From contig JAMYHX010000103.1 in NCBI GenBank assembly GCA_025529335.1, positions 1 to 64,000 on the forward strand: 64,000 nt of DNA. Reading direction: 5' to 3'. This DNA is from Rhizopus sp. PT2906. Its lineage: Eukaryota > Mucoromycota > Mucoromycetes > Mucorales > Rhizopodaceae. The notes under the pieces are model-generated. The model saw only the letters and a list, made by a program, of their open reading frames with translations. It did not search any database and was not told the DNA's origin. The position numbers and the translations under genes are program-made. The number at the start of each line of letters is the position of its first letter. The stretch's first letter is position 1. This document shows positions 1-10,959 of the stretch, in pieces.

Positions 1-547
1 ACCAATGTACTATAGAAATGCACAAGCAGCTATTGTTGTTTATGATATTACAAAGACTGTAAGTAAATAAGAAGTAATATACGCTCTTCTCTCTCTCAAC
101 TTATAGAGTAGTCAACGCTAGAAAAAGCAAAAGGTTGGATTAAAGAACTTCAACGTCAAGCACACTCTCAAATTGTGATTGCATTGGTTGGAAATAAGCT
201 TGATCTAATTGAAGAACATCAAAAGGATGATTCAGTTAGTCGACAAGTATCATATGAAGAAGCATCAGCTTATGCATCTGAAGCAGGGCTTTTATTTTTT
301 GAAACTAGTGCAAAAAAGTCAACCAATGTTGACTCTGTGTTTATAGAAATAGGTATATATTTATATATTTATATGATTGATCTTGTATATTCTTATTCAT
401 TTTCTTTTAGCCAAACATATTCCTCATGAATACCTAGCAAGCAATAGAAATGGTACAAGAGCCAATGGTGCAGGAAATAATGCAAGTCTTGATATCTTGC
501 GTGATGCTAATACAAGCAAACAAGGCTCAAGTAATTGTGCTTGTTAA
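1..547 (+). CDS. Rab5-type small GTPase, 3' part (partial)
   Basis: This is the C-terminal part of a Rab5/Ypt5-class GTPase, which controls early endosome fusion. The window starts inside the gene. Exons are 1-58, 112-352 and 411-547. The first exon encodes YYRNAQAAIVVYDIT, typical of Rab5 just after switch II. The second carries the guanine-binding NKLD motif and the ETSAKK motif. The last ends in Cys-Ala-Cys, a CxC geranylgeranylation signal. Both introns are short GT-AG introns. The first acceptor must be the second of two AG sites (exon starts at 112), because the earlier one gives an in-frame stop. The P-loop and switch I lie upstream of the window. Confidence 0.9.
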
Positions 548-1217
548 TATCATGAATATTATTAAAAAAGAAAAGAAAAAAAAAAAAGGAGAAGACTATT
601 TATATATTACACAATATAAATATGATAAAAATATATATGTTTTCATGATATCATTTTAATCCAGAGCCCTTTTTTTGGATACTTTGTTATAATTGAAATT
701 TAAGTGTGTTTACGCATGAAAAAGTAATATGAATGAGGTTATTTAGACGCAAATCAATTACATTGTAGTGCACTACATATTCAAATATCAACCAAATCAA
801 ACAGATACGTTAGTCTTTTCCTTTTTCTGTGAGAACAATGATCAAGTAGAGAAAGTATTTTAAAAGAGATAAAGAGTTGAGAATAATGAATTCTAATCAT
901 AACAGGCTATCAATAATAATAATAATAATAGCAAAATCATTAACTATATTCAAACATGGACGGATGGGAGATGTAAAGAAGTCATAAACTATACATACAC
1001 AATCTTTTTTCTTTTAAAGGAGTATATAAAAGAAAAAGAGAGAGAGAAAGGGAAAAAGAGAAAGAGTAGAAGGGCTTGCTCACATGTAATAATTATGTAT
1101 ATAAGCAGTTTAATCTCTACTTTTTTCCCTTTTCTTTTCTTCATCTCATTTCTCAGTTTTCAATCTTTCAAAACTTTCATTTATTCTTTCTTTCTTTTTT
1201 ATATCATTCCACTCATT
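548..1217. other. Intergenic region
   Basis: No gene is visible. It holds the Rab gene's 3' flank, an (AAT)n run near 913-930, and a purine-rich then pyrimidine-rich stretch (about 1020-1215) leading into the next start codon. The latter is the usual look of promoter and 5' leader in this window. Confidence 0.6.
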
Positions 1218-2583
1218 ATGACAACAGCCAATAAATCCGATTCTATGCAATACAATAAGCCCAGTGTTATCAACAAGACAACAGTAGGCGATTCTCAAAC
1301 AATGACACGAATGCACCCATCGATGAAAAGGCCTAGAGCACCCATTGCATGCTATCGCTGCCATCATAAAAAGGTAATATAGAGATCTCTCATATTTAAC
1401 AATCCTAATAATGAAATGATAGGTACGCTGTGATGGAATTCACCCCAACTGCACTCGATGTCTTTCCACAGGCATCTTGTGCGCTTATCCAAGTTCACGT
1501 CGCTCTCGTAACACGCAACCAACAAATGTGGATCCATTTATTAACAACCTGTCTCAGTTAGAGGCAAAGATTAGACGCATCGAGACTGATCTTGAGTCGC
1601 AACGCAACCTGGTGAGATCAATCTGCGGCGAATCAAACGAGGTCGACAAGACGAGTGCAAGCACATTGACTTCACGTATCATCAAGACAGAAAAGGATCT
1701 GCAAGAGTCTCGCTCTATCGTAGCTCAATTACGCTTACGCGGTGAACAGCGAGCAGCCAGAGGAAGAAGAGCAGCCGCAGCCGCAGCCGCAGGATCCGTT
1801 TCAACATCATCTGGTCATGACAAGAATGCATCATCTTGTTCTGGGAGAAATAATAAAATGGATCATAATGCCGTCAGTAGTACCGGCAGAACCAAGTCGA
1901 GTCCAGTCCTTAGCAAAAAGAAGTCCAACCAAACAACTAGCAATGCAGCCATGTCAGTGATGGCCAATAACTTTAACGATTCGTCCTCCTTTTATCTGGC
2001 CTCATCTTCTCCTTCCTCCTCTGTCGACTTTATGAGTCCATCTTCGAATTATTACTTTCCTTCATACACGAACGACATTTGCGTGCCATATTCAAACAAC
2101 TCCTTTCAAGATTGGTCGCTTTTAAACAATCTGCCTCGAACGCTCGATAGTAATAACAACACGACCAATGGCTTTGTGGATCCCATGATCATTGCTGCTG
2201 CTGAAAATAGTATAACACCTCTCTTATCTGTCTATGTGGACGACCCATCCATGATGACAGCCAGAGCACGCGCCTTATCTCATTTACCTCCTTCACCAGA
2301 ACAAAGTCGAGAGAACAGCATCTTGGTGCCTGGCCTCCAGCCTTCTTTATCCTCTACTTCAACGTCTTCCTCAAACTCCTCATTTGGACTTGTCAACGAA
2401 TCCAATAATGCGCTCTATGATGAGTCTTACACACAATTTATGAGCAACAATGAAATCATGATGATGGATCAAATGACAGCTGCAGCTGCAGCTGCAGCTA
2501 TTGCTAGTAATATCAACACCAATACTGCCACTACTACTACTACTACGACTACTGCTACTACTGCCACGACCACTGCAAAGTAA
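1218..2583 (+). CDS. Zn(II)2Cys6 transcription factor
   Basis: Predicted nuclear DNA-binding regulator of 438 aa. Exons are 1218-1373 and 1423-2583. The intron sits inside the zinc cluster between Lys52 and Val53. The cluster is complete: C45, C48, C55, C62, C65 and C72, with spacing C-x2-C-x6-C-x6-C-x2-C-x6-C. A short coiled-coil-like stretch follows (about residues 85-125), as in dimerising family members. The rest is low complexity: Ser/Asn-rich, a poly-Ala run from (GCA)n and a Thr tail from (ACT)n at the extreme C-terminus. No middle-homology (fungal_trans) domain is apparent. An upstream in-frame start at 1095 would add a Phe-rich peptide from a pyrimidine tract and looks like leader, so 1218 was chosen. 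Target genes cannot be inferred. Confidence 0.88.
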
Positions 2584-2832
2584 TAAAATAATCATCAAAT
2601 ATATACGCACATATGATTTTTATTCTGTCTTCCTCCCCCTCTTTTCCTCCTTTTTCTTGTTTTTCTAAAGCATTTTTTCTCATCTTTTTTACGTCAAAAT
2701 ACACTTTAAGGGTTTTATGGTAAAATAAAACTGAAATCCTTTTTTTTAATAGAATGTATTTATATATATTAATTCACAAAACACGCATATATTCTTCTAC
2801 GATATGTATTTATAAAGTAAGGAGAAGAGGGT

Positions 2833-4537
2833 TTAATTTTCAAGACGACGAACGATATGCCACATGAGATCTTTATGAGTCCAGTACGAAAAATGTGCAG
2901 TCAGTCCACAAAGATAAGGATTCTTATCGACCACGCCCATGAATTTTTCAGGTTGAAGAACAAAGTCGAGTCGACGAGGAAGGTCATGTTCAAACGAGTC
3001 ATCAGCGACGGTCGAGCCTCTGGTCCGTGTTGTGTCGAGTAAGGCCTGATCTGATCGACTGATCTTTTCCTCACAACAGATCTTCTTATTGGACATGGTG
3101 TCAAAGGACGAAAAGGAAGGGGAGCGACCACGTTTCTTGAAAGGGAAGGTCGGTGTCTGGGGAGGCGTTGGACATTCTTCTTCTTCATCATCGCTTAATG
3201 TACCTTGAGTATCAATCGATAGCTTGGGCACTTCATTTAAAAAGCAATCTATGTCTGTCTTATGCAACTCCTCGTGCTTTTTGGAGTGGCAATCGCCCCT
3301 TAAGAGTGATGAAATCAAACTACGGCCAAGGTTCCACATATTATGACTTGTGATCTGTTGTAGAAAGGTGGTGGCAGATGAAATAAAAGATGATGTGAGC
3401 TGAGATGAGCATCTGTCAACGAGGACAGCAGGGGTATTCTTGTATGCGTCGGTGAGTAATGGCTCAAAGCGATAGCCCTATAATAATAAGGAGAGGAGGT
3501 AAGTGATCGGTTAAATGATTAATATCTGTATATACTTACTAAGGGATCAAAGGGATGAAATATGTTTTCAAAATGAATAGAAGGGTCTGGATGATATACA
3601 TTGGGGTCCTGGTTTCGAACAATCAGAAAGGCACTCAAAGGGCTGCCAAGAGTAAAGAGGTAGTCAGGCTTGAAGTCAAGAGATGGGAAATGTAAATCTA
3701 GTTTGGATATTCTTTTGATATCCTCAAGAGACTTGTTGGAATGCGCTTGGTGAGATAAAATGTCCCAAGTGATGATACCGCCTAATCTGCAAGGGACACA
3801 GGTAAGTTATGTATTCATATGTGCATATCAGTATACATTACGAGTAGGCAACAATAGCAATTTTACCACTGAACCCTGGATTTGCATTCATAAAGTCACG
3901 GTAAGATGTATTAAATGTTTGGGTCACATGATTAATGATACTCTGTCCACGGTCATTCGACAGATAAAAGAAGGCATCAGCCAAGTAATCATTATTGATC
4001 ATTCTTAAGCCAGTAATGGATCTTGGTGTGACTTGATCCATGATAGCGTCTGTTTCTTCATGTATGTGTTTATGCCATTCGATAGGGATATATTGGATAT
4101 TAACCCGTGTTCCTGGACGATTCATTTCTACAGCTTCATTTGTTGTATCAAACAGGCTTTGTACTATTGTAACTATAAGTAAATTTGCCACACACACAAA
4201 ATACACAATTTTCATATTTACAATGTTTTTGAAAGAAGCCAAATTTCTCTGTTTGCTATAGAATGGATAAGTATATTTTTTTGTTATAGATCAGATCAAA
4301 CTCACTCTGCCAATACCCTGTTTATAAATGAATCAGTACAATTGCGTAATCACACAAGAGAGAGAAAAAAGAACTTACATGGATAACAAAGACGACATGG
4401 TCTACTTGACCATCGACTACAGGAGAAGACAATGTCTGTGTTGAGTTAATGTGATGAAGATAGCTTGACATGAAATATGAATATATAGAAAAAATAGAAT
4501 AAAGAACAAAGAAATATATTCTCTTTTTTATATCCAT
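2833..4537 (-). CDS. DDHD-domain phospholipase A1 family protein
   Basis: Member of the PA-PLA1/DDHD family (yeast Ddl1, animal DDHD1/2), which hydrolyse phospholipids at membranes. Exons on the minus strand are 4379-4537, 4306-4317, 4222-4255, 3842-4172, 3540-3786 and 2833-3477 (475 aa). The N-terminal part has VDHVVFVIH followed by GIGR. The lipase motif is AYSLGG with candidate nucleophile Ser179; the first position of the usual GxSxG is Ala. The DDHD half carries DYLFTLGSPL and ends in HFSYWTHKDL, as in the family. Exon 2 is only 12 nt. The start is uncertain: the first 20 residues are hydrophobic and family members often have longer N-termini, so an upstream exon is possible. It is convergent with the Zn2Cys6 gene. 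Confidence 0.85.
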
Positions 4538-4848
4538 CGAAACGTATGCAAGTATCCTTCTTTATTGACATCCTTTCCCCCCTTTCTGTCTTTTCAAGAT
4601 ACATCTCCTATTCACTTTGTCTCCCTTTCTTTATCTTCTCCTATTCATTCTCGCTCTTGCTCCACTTTTTTACACGTTGTCGTTTTAGCCACTGAATAAA
4701 GTTTGGTTATGGCGGCCATTTAAATCATGATGGCTCGAAATTGCTGGGGATTAATTCATTGACATGATGCATCTTTACAGAATTAAATGCATGAAAGCTT
4801 CGTAGTACAAGTGCATAAAAATGCCCTAAAGAGACATTAGCATGAAAA

Positions 4849-4889
<41 letters not shown>

Positions 4890-4994
4890 TCTTTTTTTTT
4901 TCCCTCCCTTATTGGGGCATACGAGATGGATCCACAAAGGATCTCGAACAAGACACTTTTTTTTGTTCATTCTAAGTAAACGACCTTTCCCTCC

Positions 4995-5075
4995 CAATCA
5001 AAACGTAATAGCTTGTCCAGCCAATTGTACATTTTTGCATGGTCAAATGTTTCGATCTCAAATGACTTTCTCTTT
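4995..5075 (+). repeat. Diverged repeat, copy 1
   Basis: This matches 6040-6118 in the same orientation. Shared blocks include CCAATCAAA, an AGCTTGTCCAGCCAAT / ACTTGTTCAGCCAAT block, ACATTTTT / ATATTTTT, GCATGGT-AAATGTTTCGAT and a final TCA. Copy 2 has a 5-nt insertion. The element's nature is unknown. Confidence 0.6.
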
Positions 5076-6006
5076 TATTCATTTAAAATATGGATGCTAG
5101 CATGTAAATTAAATTGAATGTCATAAAAGGCATGCGTGTCATAGTCTATGTTGAATAAGGGTCAATATAAGCAGTAAAAGTTCAGTAACATAAACTGACC
5201 AATCACAATGATAATTACAAATCCATATAATCTTCATCTTTATTCTTCCAAATAAAAGAAACAAAAAGAGCCCCATTGTACTTCTGTTTGTTGCAACTAT
5301 TACAACAACAAGCGCCACACATACAGTACTATGTGGGTCTTCGGTTTGGTTCGGGCCATTAAAAAAATAATTGTATAAGGTTGATAAATGCGTCCCTTGG
5401 TATATTCTGAGAAGTTTCTACACCTTAAGTATGCCTTGGTTCGATAAAACTTTGATCTAATTTGTTTTGCTTGTTCTAAAAGGCCTTAGTTGCACAACCT
5501 ATTACACTTTTTTTCCCTTGAACAGATATATTCTTGTTTGTTTCGATGCCTGGAACGAATGGGTAGATTGTCCAACACTGATTTTCGTATTCTCCTCTAC
5601 AATACAGCTTACTGTTATCAACACATTGCAGCTAACAGTGCCAATGGTCAATTTCTCGCTTTCATTCTTGTAAACTAAGGGTTTTACTATTTGCACTGCA
5701 CATCTGCATAGCACATTCGCACCCTATGTAACGTATGCAATTCAATCTGTGTAGAAAGCAGTATGTAAGTACTTTATGTTATTGTAAAAGATTGCTTTAA
5801 AAAAATATAAAAAAGACGGCGTATTCTTATATACCACGCCATGCTCAATTCTTATCTGGTCATAAATAATCCTGCTTTCATATAAACGATGTTGTTCTTT
5901 TAATAATGAGCTCTCTTTCTCAACATAATAAAGAGGTTATTACAGATTCATCGAGGCATGCTTCTCTTTAGTGCTGTACATTATGCTGATGTTGTGTGCC
6001 TAATGC

Positions 6007-6014
6007 TTACGTCA
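6007..6014 (+). promoter_or_regulatory. CRE/ATF-like site TTACGTCA
   Basis: TTACGTCA matches the Atf1/CREB-type element. A second, near-consensus site (AGACGTCA) lies at 6395-6402. The nearest gene is fructose-1,6-bisphosphatase, whose fission-yeast counterpart is activated through a CRE. Assignment is by position and known family regulation only. Confidence 0.4.
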
Positions 6015-6039
6015 CATAGAGTGCAAATGCAAAACTTGC

Positions 6040-6118
6040 CAATCAAATTGAAATAACTTGTTCAGCCAATCGTATATTTTTCCAATTGCATGGTTAAATG
6101 TTTCGATGTCATTCAGTT
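6040..6118 (+). repeat. Diverged repeat, copy 2
   Basis: Second copy of the element at 4995-5075, about 1 kb away and 480 bp upstream of the fructose-bisphosphatase start. It could be a miniature-transposon remnant or a duplicated regulatory segment; the sequence does not decide. Confidence 0.6.
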
Positions 6119-6494
6119 TGTTATTTAGTAAATGATGAAATATGAATTATCGCCTTTTCTTAAAAAAAATATAAAGACGTCCCCCTCCCTTGTATCAAAT
6201 TGGATGTTGATGCAGTGTCCTGTTCCCCAATTTACAGCATGTGAAAATAAGGAAAATAAAAGAGGACAGCGGCAAATTAAAAAAAGATGCACTGTGGGAA
6301 ATTACGTTGACTTTTGACTTTTGACTTTTTTTCTTTTTGACGCGTAAAGAAAGAAAGCATGGAATGTCATGTTTCGCTTCTTTTCAAAATTGAAAGACGT
6401 CAGAATATGATCAATAAGTAACGAAACAGCCTAAAATAAACCGTCTATCTGAGTTCAATAAACCCTACCTTACCCGAAGTGACATCGTTGCCGA

Positions 6495-6518
6495 CCCCGC
6501 ATTTACTAAAAGGTATAA
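6495..6518 (+). promoter_or_regulatory. CreA/Mig1-like site and TATA box
   Basis: CCCCGC (6495-6500) is the reverse complement of the SYGGGG core bound by Mig1/CreA repressors and is followed by an AT-rich stretch. TATAAAA begins at 6514, about 84 bp before the fructose-bisphosphatase ATG. The TATA call is good; the repressor site is a short motif and could be chance. Confidence 0.45.
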
Positions 6519-6597
6519 AAAAGGAAATCGGACGCTGTTCTCTTATTTTTTTTTTTTTTTTTCGTTTAATTATTTATTATATAACTTGTTCATAAAC

Positions 6598-7959
6598 ATG
6601 GTTTCTGAAAAACTTGATGCTATTCGTGTTGGTACTGGTGAAGATCTTATCACATTGACTCGTTGGGTTATCTCACAACAACAGGTAAGCATTGCAGTAC
6701 TATATTAAGTCTGGGAGCACTCATAACAGATAACAGCATGCACCCGAAGCGACCGGTGATCTTACGTTACTGTTGACCGCTATTCAATTTGGTTGTAAAT
6801 TTGTTGCCTCTAAAGTTAGACAAGCTGGCCTCGTTAATCTGTAAGTCTATTGTTTTTGATATTTCATTTATTTTAATATCATTCAGCTTGGGTTTGACTG
6901 GTGCAGCTAATGTTCAAGGCGAAGACGTTAAAAAGTTGGACGTCCTTGCTAATGATATCTTTCGTAACGCATTAATTGGATCCGGAAAGGCATGTTTACT
7001 CGTGTCTGAAGAAGATGAAAATGCAATGATTATTGAAAATAAGGAACAACGTGGCAAATACGTTGTCACTTTTGATCCCTTGGATGGTTCTTCCAACATT
7101 GACTGTGGTGTCTCTATTGGTACCATCTTTGGTATCTTCAAAGTCGTAAGTTTTTTCTATTTGTTTTTTTTTTTGTGCATCATCAGCGGTTACTTAATAT
7201 TTTTGCATAAATAGAAAGACCAAGAGAACCCAAGCATCAAGGATTGTATTCGTAGCGGCCGTGACTTGATTGCTGCCGGTTACTGCATGTATGGTTCCTA
7301 CGCAGAACTCATCTTGGTAAGCTCATGTTTTTTTTTTAATATATCTTTTTATTCACTTGTCCCCTCCCCCCCTTTAGTCTGTCGGTAATGGCGTCAATGG
7401 TTTCACGTTGGATCCTTCTATTGGTGAATTTATCATGACACATCCTAATGTAAGCTGGAGAAAGATCCATGTTGAATCAAGCAAAGTCTCACTGCTAATT
7501 TTAGATCACTTTACCTCCTCGTGGTAAAATTTACTCTGTTAATGAGGGAAATTATAAATACTTTGATGAACCAAGCAAGAAATACGTTGACCATGTCAAA
7601 CAAAAATACAGTGCCCGTTATGTAGGCTCCATGGTATCTGATATTCATAGAACTTTATTATATGGTAAGTTTATTTATTTGTGTGTGTATGTCAATTCTG
7701 GACTTGTACTTATTGTTCATCAGGTGGTATCTTTGGTTACCCTGCTGACTCAAAGTCAAAGAAAGGAAAACTTAGAATCTTGTATGAAGTATTCCCCATG
7801 TCCTACTTGATTGAACAAGCAGGTGGTAAGGCAACTACTGGTAAAGAAAACTGTTTAGACCTTGTACCTGAGCACATTCACGACCGCTCTGGTATCTGGC
7901 TTGGTTCAAAGGAAGATGTTGAAGAGTTGGAATCATTCTACAAGAATCATTCATCATAA
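6598..7959 (+). CDS. FBP1: Fructose-1,6-bisphosphatase (EC 3.1.3.11)
   Basis: Gluconeogenic enzyme converting fructose-1,6-bisphosphate to fructose-6-phosphate in the cytosol. Exons are 6598-6684, 6737-6840, 6887-7145, 7215-7316, 7378-7449, 7505-7664 and 7724-7959 (339 aa, normal for eukaryotic FBPase). Seen in the sequence: LTRWVI near the N-terminus, a SEED motif (VSEEDE), the metal-binding block [24 protein letters not shown], a substrate-binding region around [12 protein letters not shown], and [13 protein letters not shown] near the end. Catalytic acidic residues are present. Six short GT-AG introns keep frame throughout. The promoter has a clear TATA box and candidate carbon-regulatory sites. 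It is convergent with the unknown gene at 8040. Confidence 0.95.
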
Positions 7960-8039
7960 ATAAAATTTATTGTGTTAATGTGTGTATATGCTGTATGATG
8001 CTGTTTATGTGTGAATGCAAAAGAAGATGAGATGAATTA

Positions 8040-8619
8040 TTATTCTTCTATTTCTGTAAGATCAATAAGCTGTTCTTTTTCCTTGTTAAATGCTTCAATG
8101 GCTAAAACAATGACTGTCAGCTAGTCCCTTTTCTGTTCTGTTCTTCTTTTTTACCTGGTGCCGTTCTATTGGTCTTTGTTTCCATTTCTATCCGTGTTTG
8201 ATCGATCACGCTTTTAATAGAGTATTAGCGCATATTAAGCAGAAGAGTGGTTTTATTACCTTTGCGGCACACCAATTTGTATAGCATGCATAAGAACATA
8301 CTCCCATTCCATTACCTTTCCATTCTGTGATTCATGTATATTTGCCATATTCTCCAACAATTGATCAATCAACTGTAGAGCCAAATCAGTGATCAATCCT
8401 ATGTTTTGTTTACAATGAAGCGCAACGTAGTCTTGTATCATATTGTATGCTGTATAGTTCATATTTTCATCCTTTGAAGTGTCACGTTCACAATTACGTT
8501 GTAGATCGTCTATAGTAACTGTTGGATCCCATTCTACTAGTTCATATTCTTTGTTGATACTTCCAGACACTTTTGTTACTCTCTTTTCTTCTAATGTTGT
8601 TGTTCCCTTGTATTTTAGT
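8040..8619 (-). CDS. Unknown protein, C-terminal three exons (start unresolved)
   Basis: A spliced minus-strand gene of unknown function. Exons supported by frame continuity are 8260-8619, 8155-8210 and 8040-8101, joined by GT-AG introns. The product (about 158 residues from here) is acidic and helical. It has no recognisable domain and ends in an acidic tail (DLTEIEE). The 5' end is unresolved. The acceptor at 8620-8623 (TTTCTAG after a pyrimidine tract) implies an upstream exon; an open frame starting at 8826 could join through a GTACTT donor and would add a very basic 50-residue stretch. That stretch overlaps a TATATAAA-like sequence near 8714-8731 and may be promoter instead. It is convergent with FBP, 80 bp apart. 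Confidence 0.55.
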
Positions 8620-9612
8620 CTAGAAAAAGAAAAAGGATCAATAATCTACCAAAAATACACAAATGAACAAGTACTCTGTTTTGTCATGTAGACTAAATGC
8701 TGGCCAGATATATTTCTTTTTATATATTTTCTTTAGTAACAATACTCGGGCCTTTCTTTTTCGTATCTTTCGATATAAATGACACGATGTAGTTGCTCTT
8801 TTCACCAGAGTTGCAACATGTTTCATTGCAAGGAAAAAGAAATAAAAAAGAAATAAAAAAGACAGTCCCCTTTGAATCGCGCCTTTTTCTTTTTACACAT
8901 ATTGCATTAACAATTTTCCATTTTGGGATGAGACATAAAAGGGGAGTGGCGAAGATTTTGCGACTGGTTCACAAAGTGATAAGAGCTCGATTGTGACTCG
9001 TGTTTCCGTGGTATTTCTTCATTCACAAACCGTTGGATAATCGATTAAAGTGATAACGTGTGATTGGAATGTGTCGCTCCTATACTTGGCCAGTGTTTCC
9101 TTGCACACAGCTGTCAACAAGGTGGATGGAAAAAAGGTCGATCGGCAAATCACCATAATCTCCCCTTTGTCACGATTAAATATGAACTCATGCATAATAT
9201 TGACGTCCCTGAGCATCTCTTAATTAAGAATTCAGCAATACTAGTTAGTTCTTTTAATATATTACAATAAAACATCAGTCAATTATTACAATATAACTTC
9301 TGTCCTTAGGCCTTTCTAGTCTATTCTTGTCCTCTCTTATCTGTTTCTTGTCTCGTTCTTATCTCTATAAGTCCTATCTCCTCTAGATCATCTTGCAAGC
9401 CCTTGACACCACCCCCTTTTGTCCTTCCAATAGTTGTACCATCCAACACCTTAGTTCCTGTCCGGTCCTATTCTTCTCTTCTTTCCTTCATTGAACATAC
9501 AACTCTTTACACCCTTACTACAAGCCGAGTTTTACTGAACTTGCGCTCAAGTCGATATATCAGATCTAACAGTTTAGCATTGTTATTTAACAGATGTCTG
9601 TTCTTCACCAAA

Positions 9613-9843
9613 CTACTTACCTTGAATAGATTCATCACAATCTTTTAGCTGCTCCAGGAGCGAGCAGTTGACACCTTTATCTCTTTGATAGAGCCTGTCT
9701 TCTGTATTGGAATGTGGCGAAATGTATACTTTAGTACAGAGGTTTTTATCTCTCTGTGTCTTGATCATCTGATTGATTAGCCGACAACGTGTCATATGAG
9801 ATTCTTCTGATTTCGTTTTCCGGATGTAGCCAATTGTTGTCAT
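9613..9843 (-). pseudogene. Resolvase-like ORF fragment (mobile-element relic)
   Basis: The frame opens with ATG at 9843 and reads TIGYIRKTKSEE... then a run ending VYISPHSN. This 'GYIRKSK' opening is, from memory, the start of short resolvase-like ORFs that recur in Mucoromycota genomes. A GTAAGT donor follows SIQ at about 9625, but no continuation exon was found downstream, so the copy looks truncated. Family assignment is tentative. Confidence 0.35.
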
Positions 9844-10492
9844 GATATTACAGTTTATATTGTCTGATTATGTTCACGTTGAAACTGGCTTCAATATAAA
9901 GATAAACTGTAAGCTTTCCTACCATTCCTGTTTTGCTTATAATTCTCATACCAATATTCTCATCATTCACTACCCAAAGCAGGCGACCCTCGACAGGAAC
10001 ATTTTATATGCGCTTGGTCGTTTTCTTGCCCCATAATCCATCGGATGATGCCTATCCTTCAATCTGTCTTGCTGTAGTCTTGACCTCTCTGAATCTCTTA
10101 ACCAGAATTTTTCAAAGATGAATCAGCAAGCACTGGATATAAGGCTCATAGTTGTATGGCTTTTCAATACACATTATTTCCTTCAGAAACGTGAGGATAT
10201 ACGCCTTTGTCATATACACTATTGAAAATGCGAGGTACAGCAAGATCAACATTGTAGTATGAAATAACTTACATATACTTTACCTCTAGAATGCTCTTCA
10301 AGCTCCCCACGCTCTGTTACTGTTGTTGCTGTTGCTGCTGTTACTCCACTGGGATATACCTTGTACTTCATGGGGCCACGTCTCTGAACTACTGCGGCTA
10401 CTGCTGCAGGATCGTCAGGATCGCTACGGTAGAAAGGTACCATCTTCAAAGCCTTCATTTGTTCTATAGCAATGACCTCGTTTTCTTGATGT

Positions 10493-10545
10493 ACACTATG
10501 CGCATGAAGAAATCCACGAAAGGGTTAATGTTACAAGCGCTACCT
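10493..10545 (+). repeat. Inverted peptide-coding repeat, left arm
   Basis: The plus-strand frame reads HYAHEEIHERVNVTSA. It pairs with the minus-strand arm at 10763-10815, which reads HYAHEEIHEKINTTSA. About 53 bp at roughly 80-85 % identity, with the changes in the HYAHEEIHE part all silent. Confidence 0.6.
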
Positions 10546-10762
10546 GTGTTGCCGTCAACAAACCTTTTGAATGCACAGCGTCAAGCTAAACTTTGCTCAG
10601 GAACGGATATCTTTCCATGTTCCTTGATGTGGAGTACGGCTTTTATAAAGTTTCGAAAAGAAAGAGATAAAAAAGAAATGATATACTTATACTAAAGGAC
10701 AGCCTTATGTTAGGTAGACACTTTGGTAGTGTGAAGTTGTATAGTGATAACATCGGTATAGA

Positions 10763-10815
10763 AGAAGCGCTCGTAGTATTAATCTTCTCGTGGATTTCCT
10801 CGTGCGCGTAGTGTT
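10763..10815 (-). repeat. Inverted peptide-coding repeat, right arm
   Basis: The minus-strand arm encodes HYAHEEIHEKINTTSA and is the partner of the plus-strand copy about 220 bp away. The surrounding frames carry stops, so neither arm is part of an intact gene now. Confidence 0.6.
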
Positions 10816-10959
10816 CATCCGTTTTCGGGATCAACACCGAGACCAAGAACCAAGCAACAAGCCTGCCCGTGTGTTAACATCTTTAAAAAATGAAGTAAAT
10901 AGGGTAAAAAAGTGAGAAAAGGTAGCAAAGAGGGTCCACAAATAAAGAAAAGAGAGACT

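Larger units (their letters stand above)
4538..6597. other. Intergenic region between divergent genes
   Basis: No gene is visible in about 2 kb between the divergent phospholipase and fructose-bisphosphatase genes. It contains a T24 tract near 4853-4882, a diverged repeat pair (about 4995-5075 and 6040-6118), and the fructose-bisphosphatase promoter elements listed separately. Short ORFs here have no family resemblance. Confidence 0.55.

Noticed and set aside
1095..1217. Upstream in-frame extension of the Zn2Cys6 gene
   Set aside because: It encodes a Phe/Ser-rich peptide from a pyrimidine tract, the usual 5' leader in this genome; the ATG at 1218 fits better.
2380..2610. Antisense ORF over the poly-Ala/Thr repeats
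   Set aside because: Low-complexity shadow of the trinucleotide repeats in the Zn2Cys6 gene.
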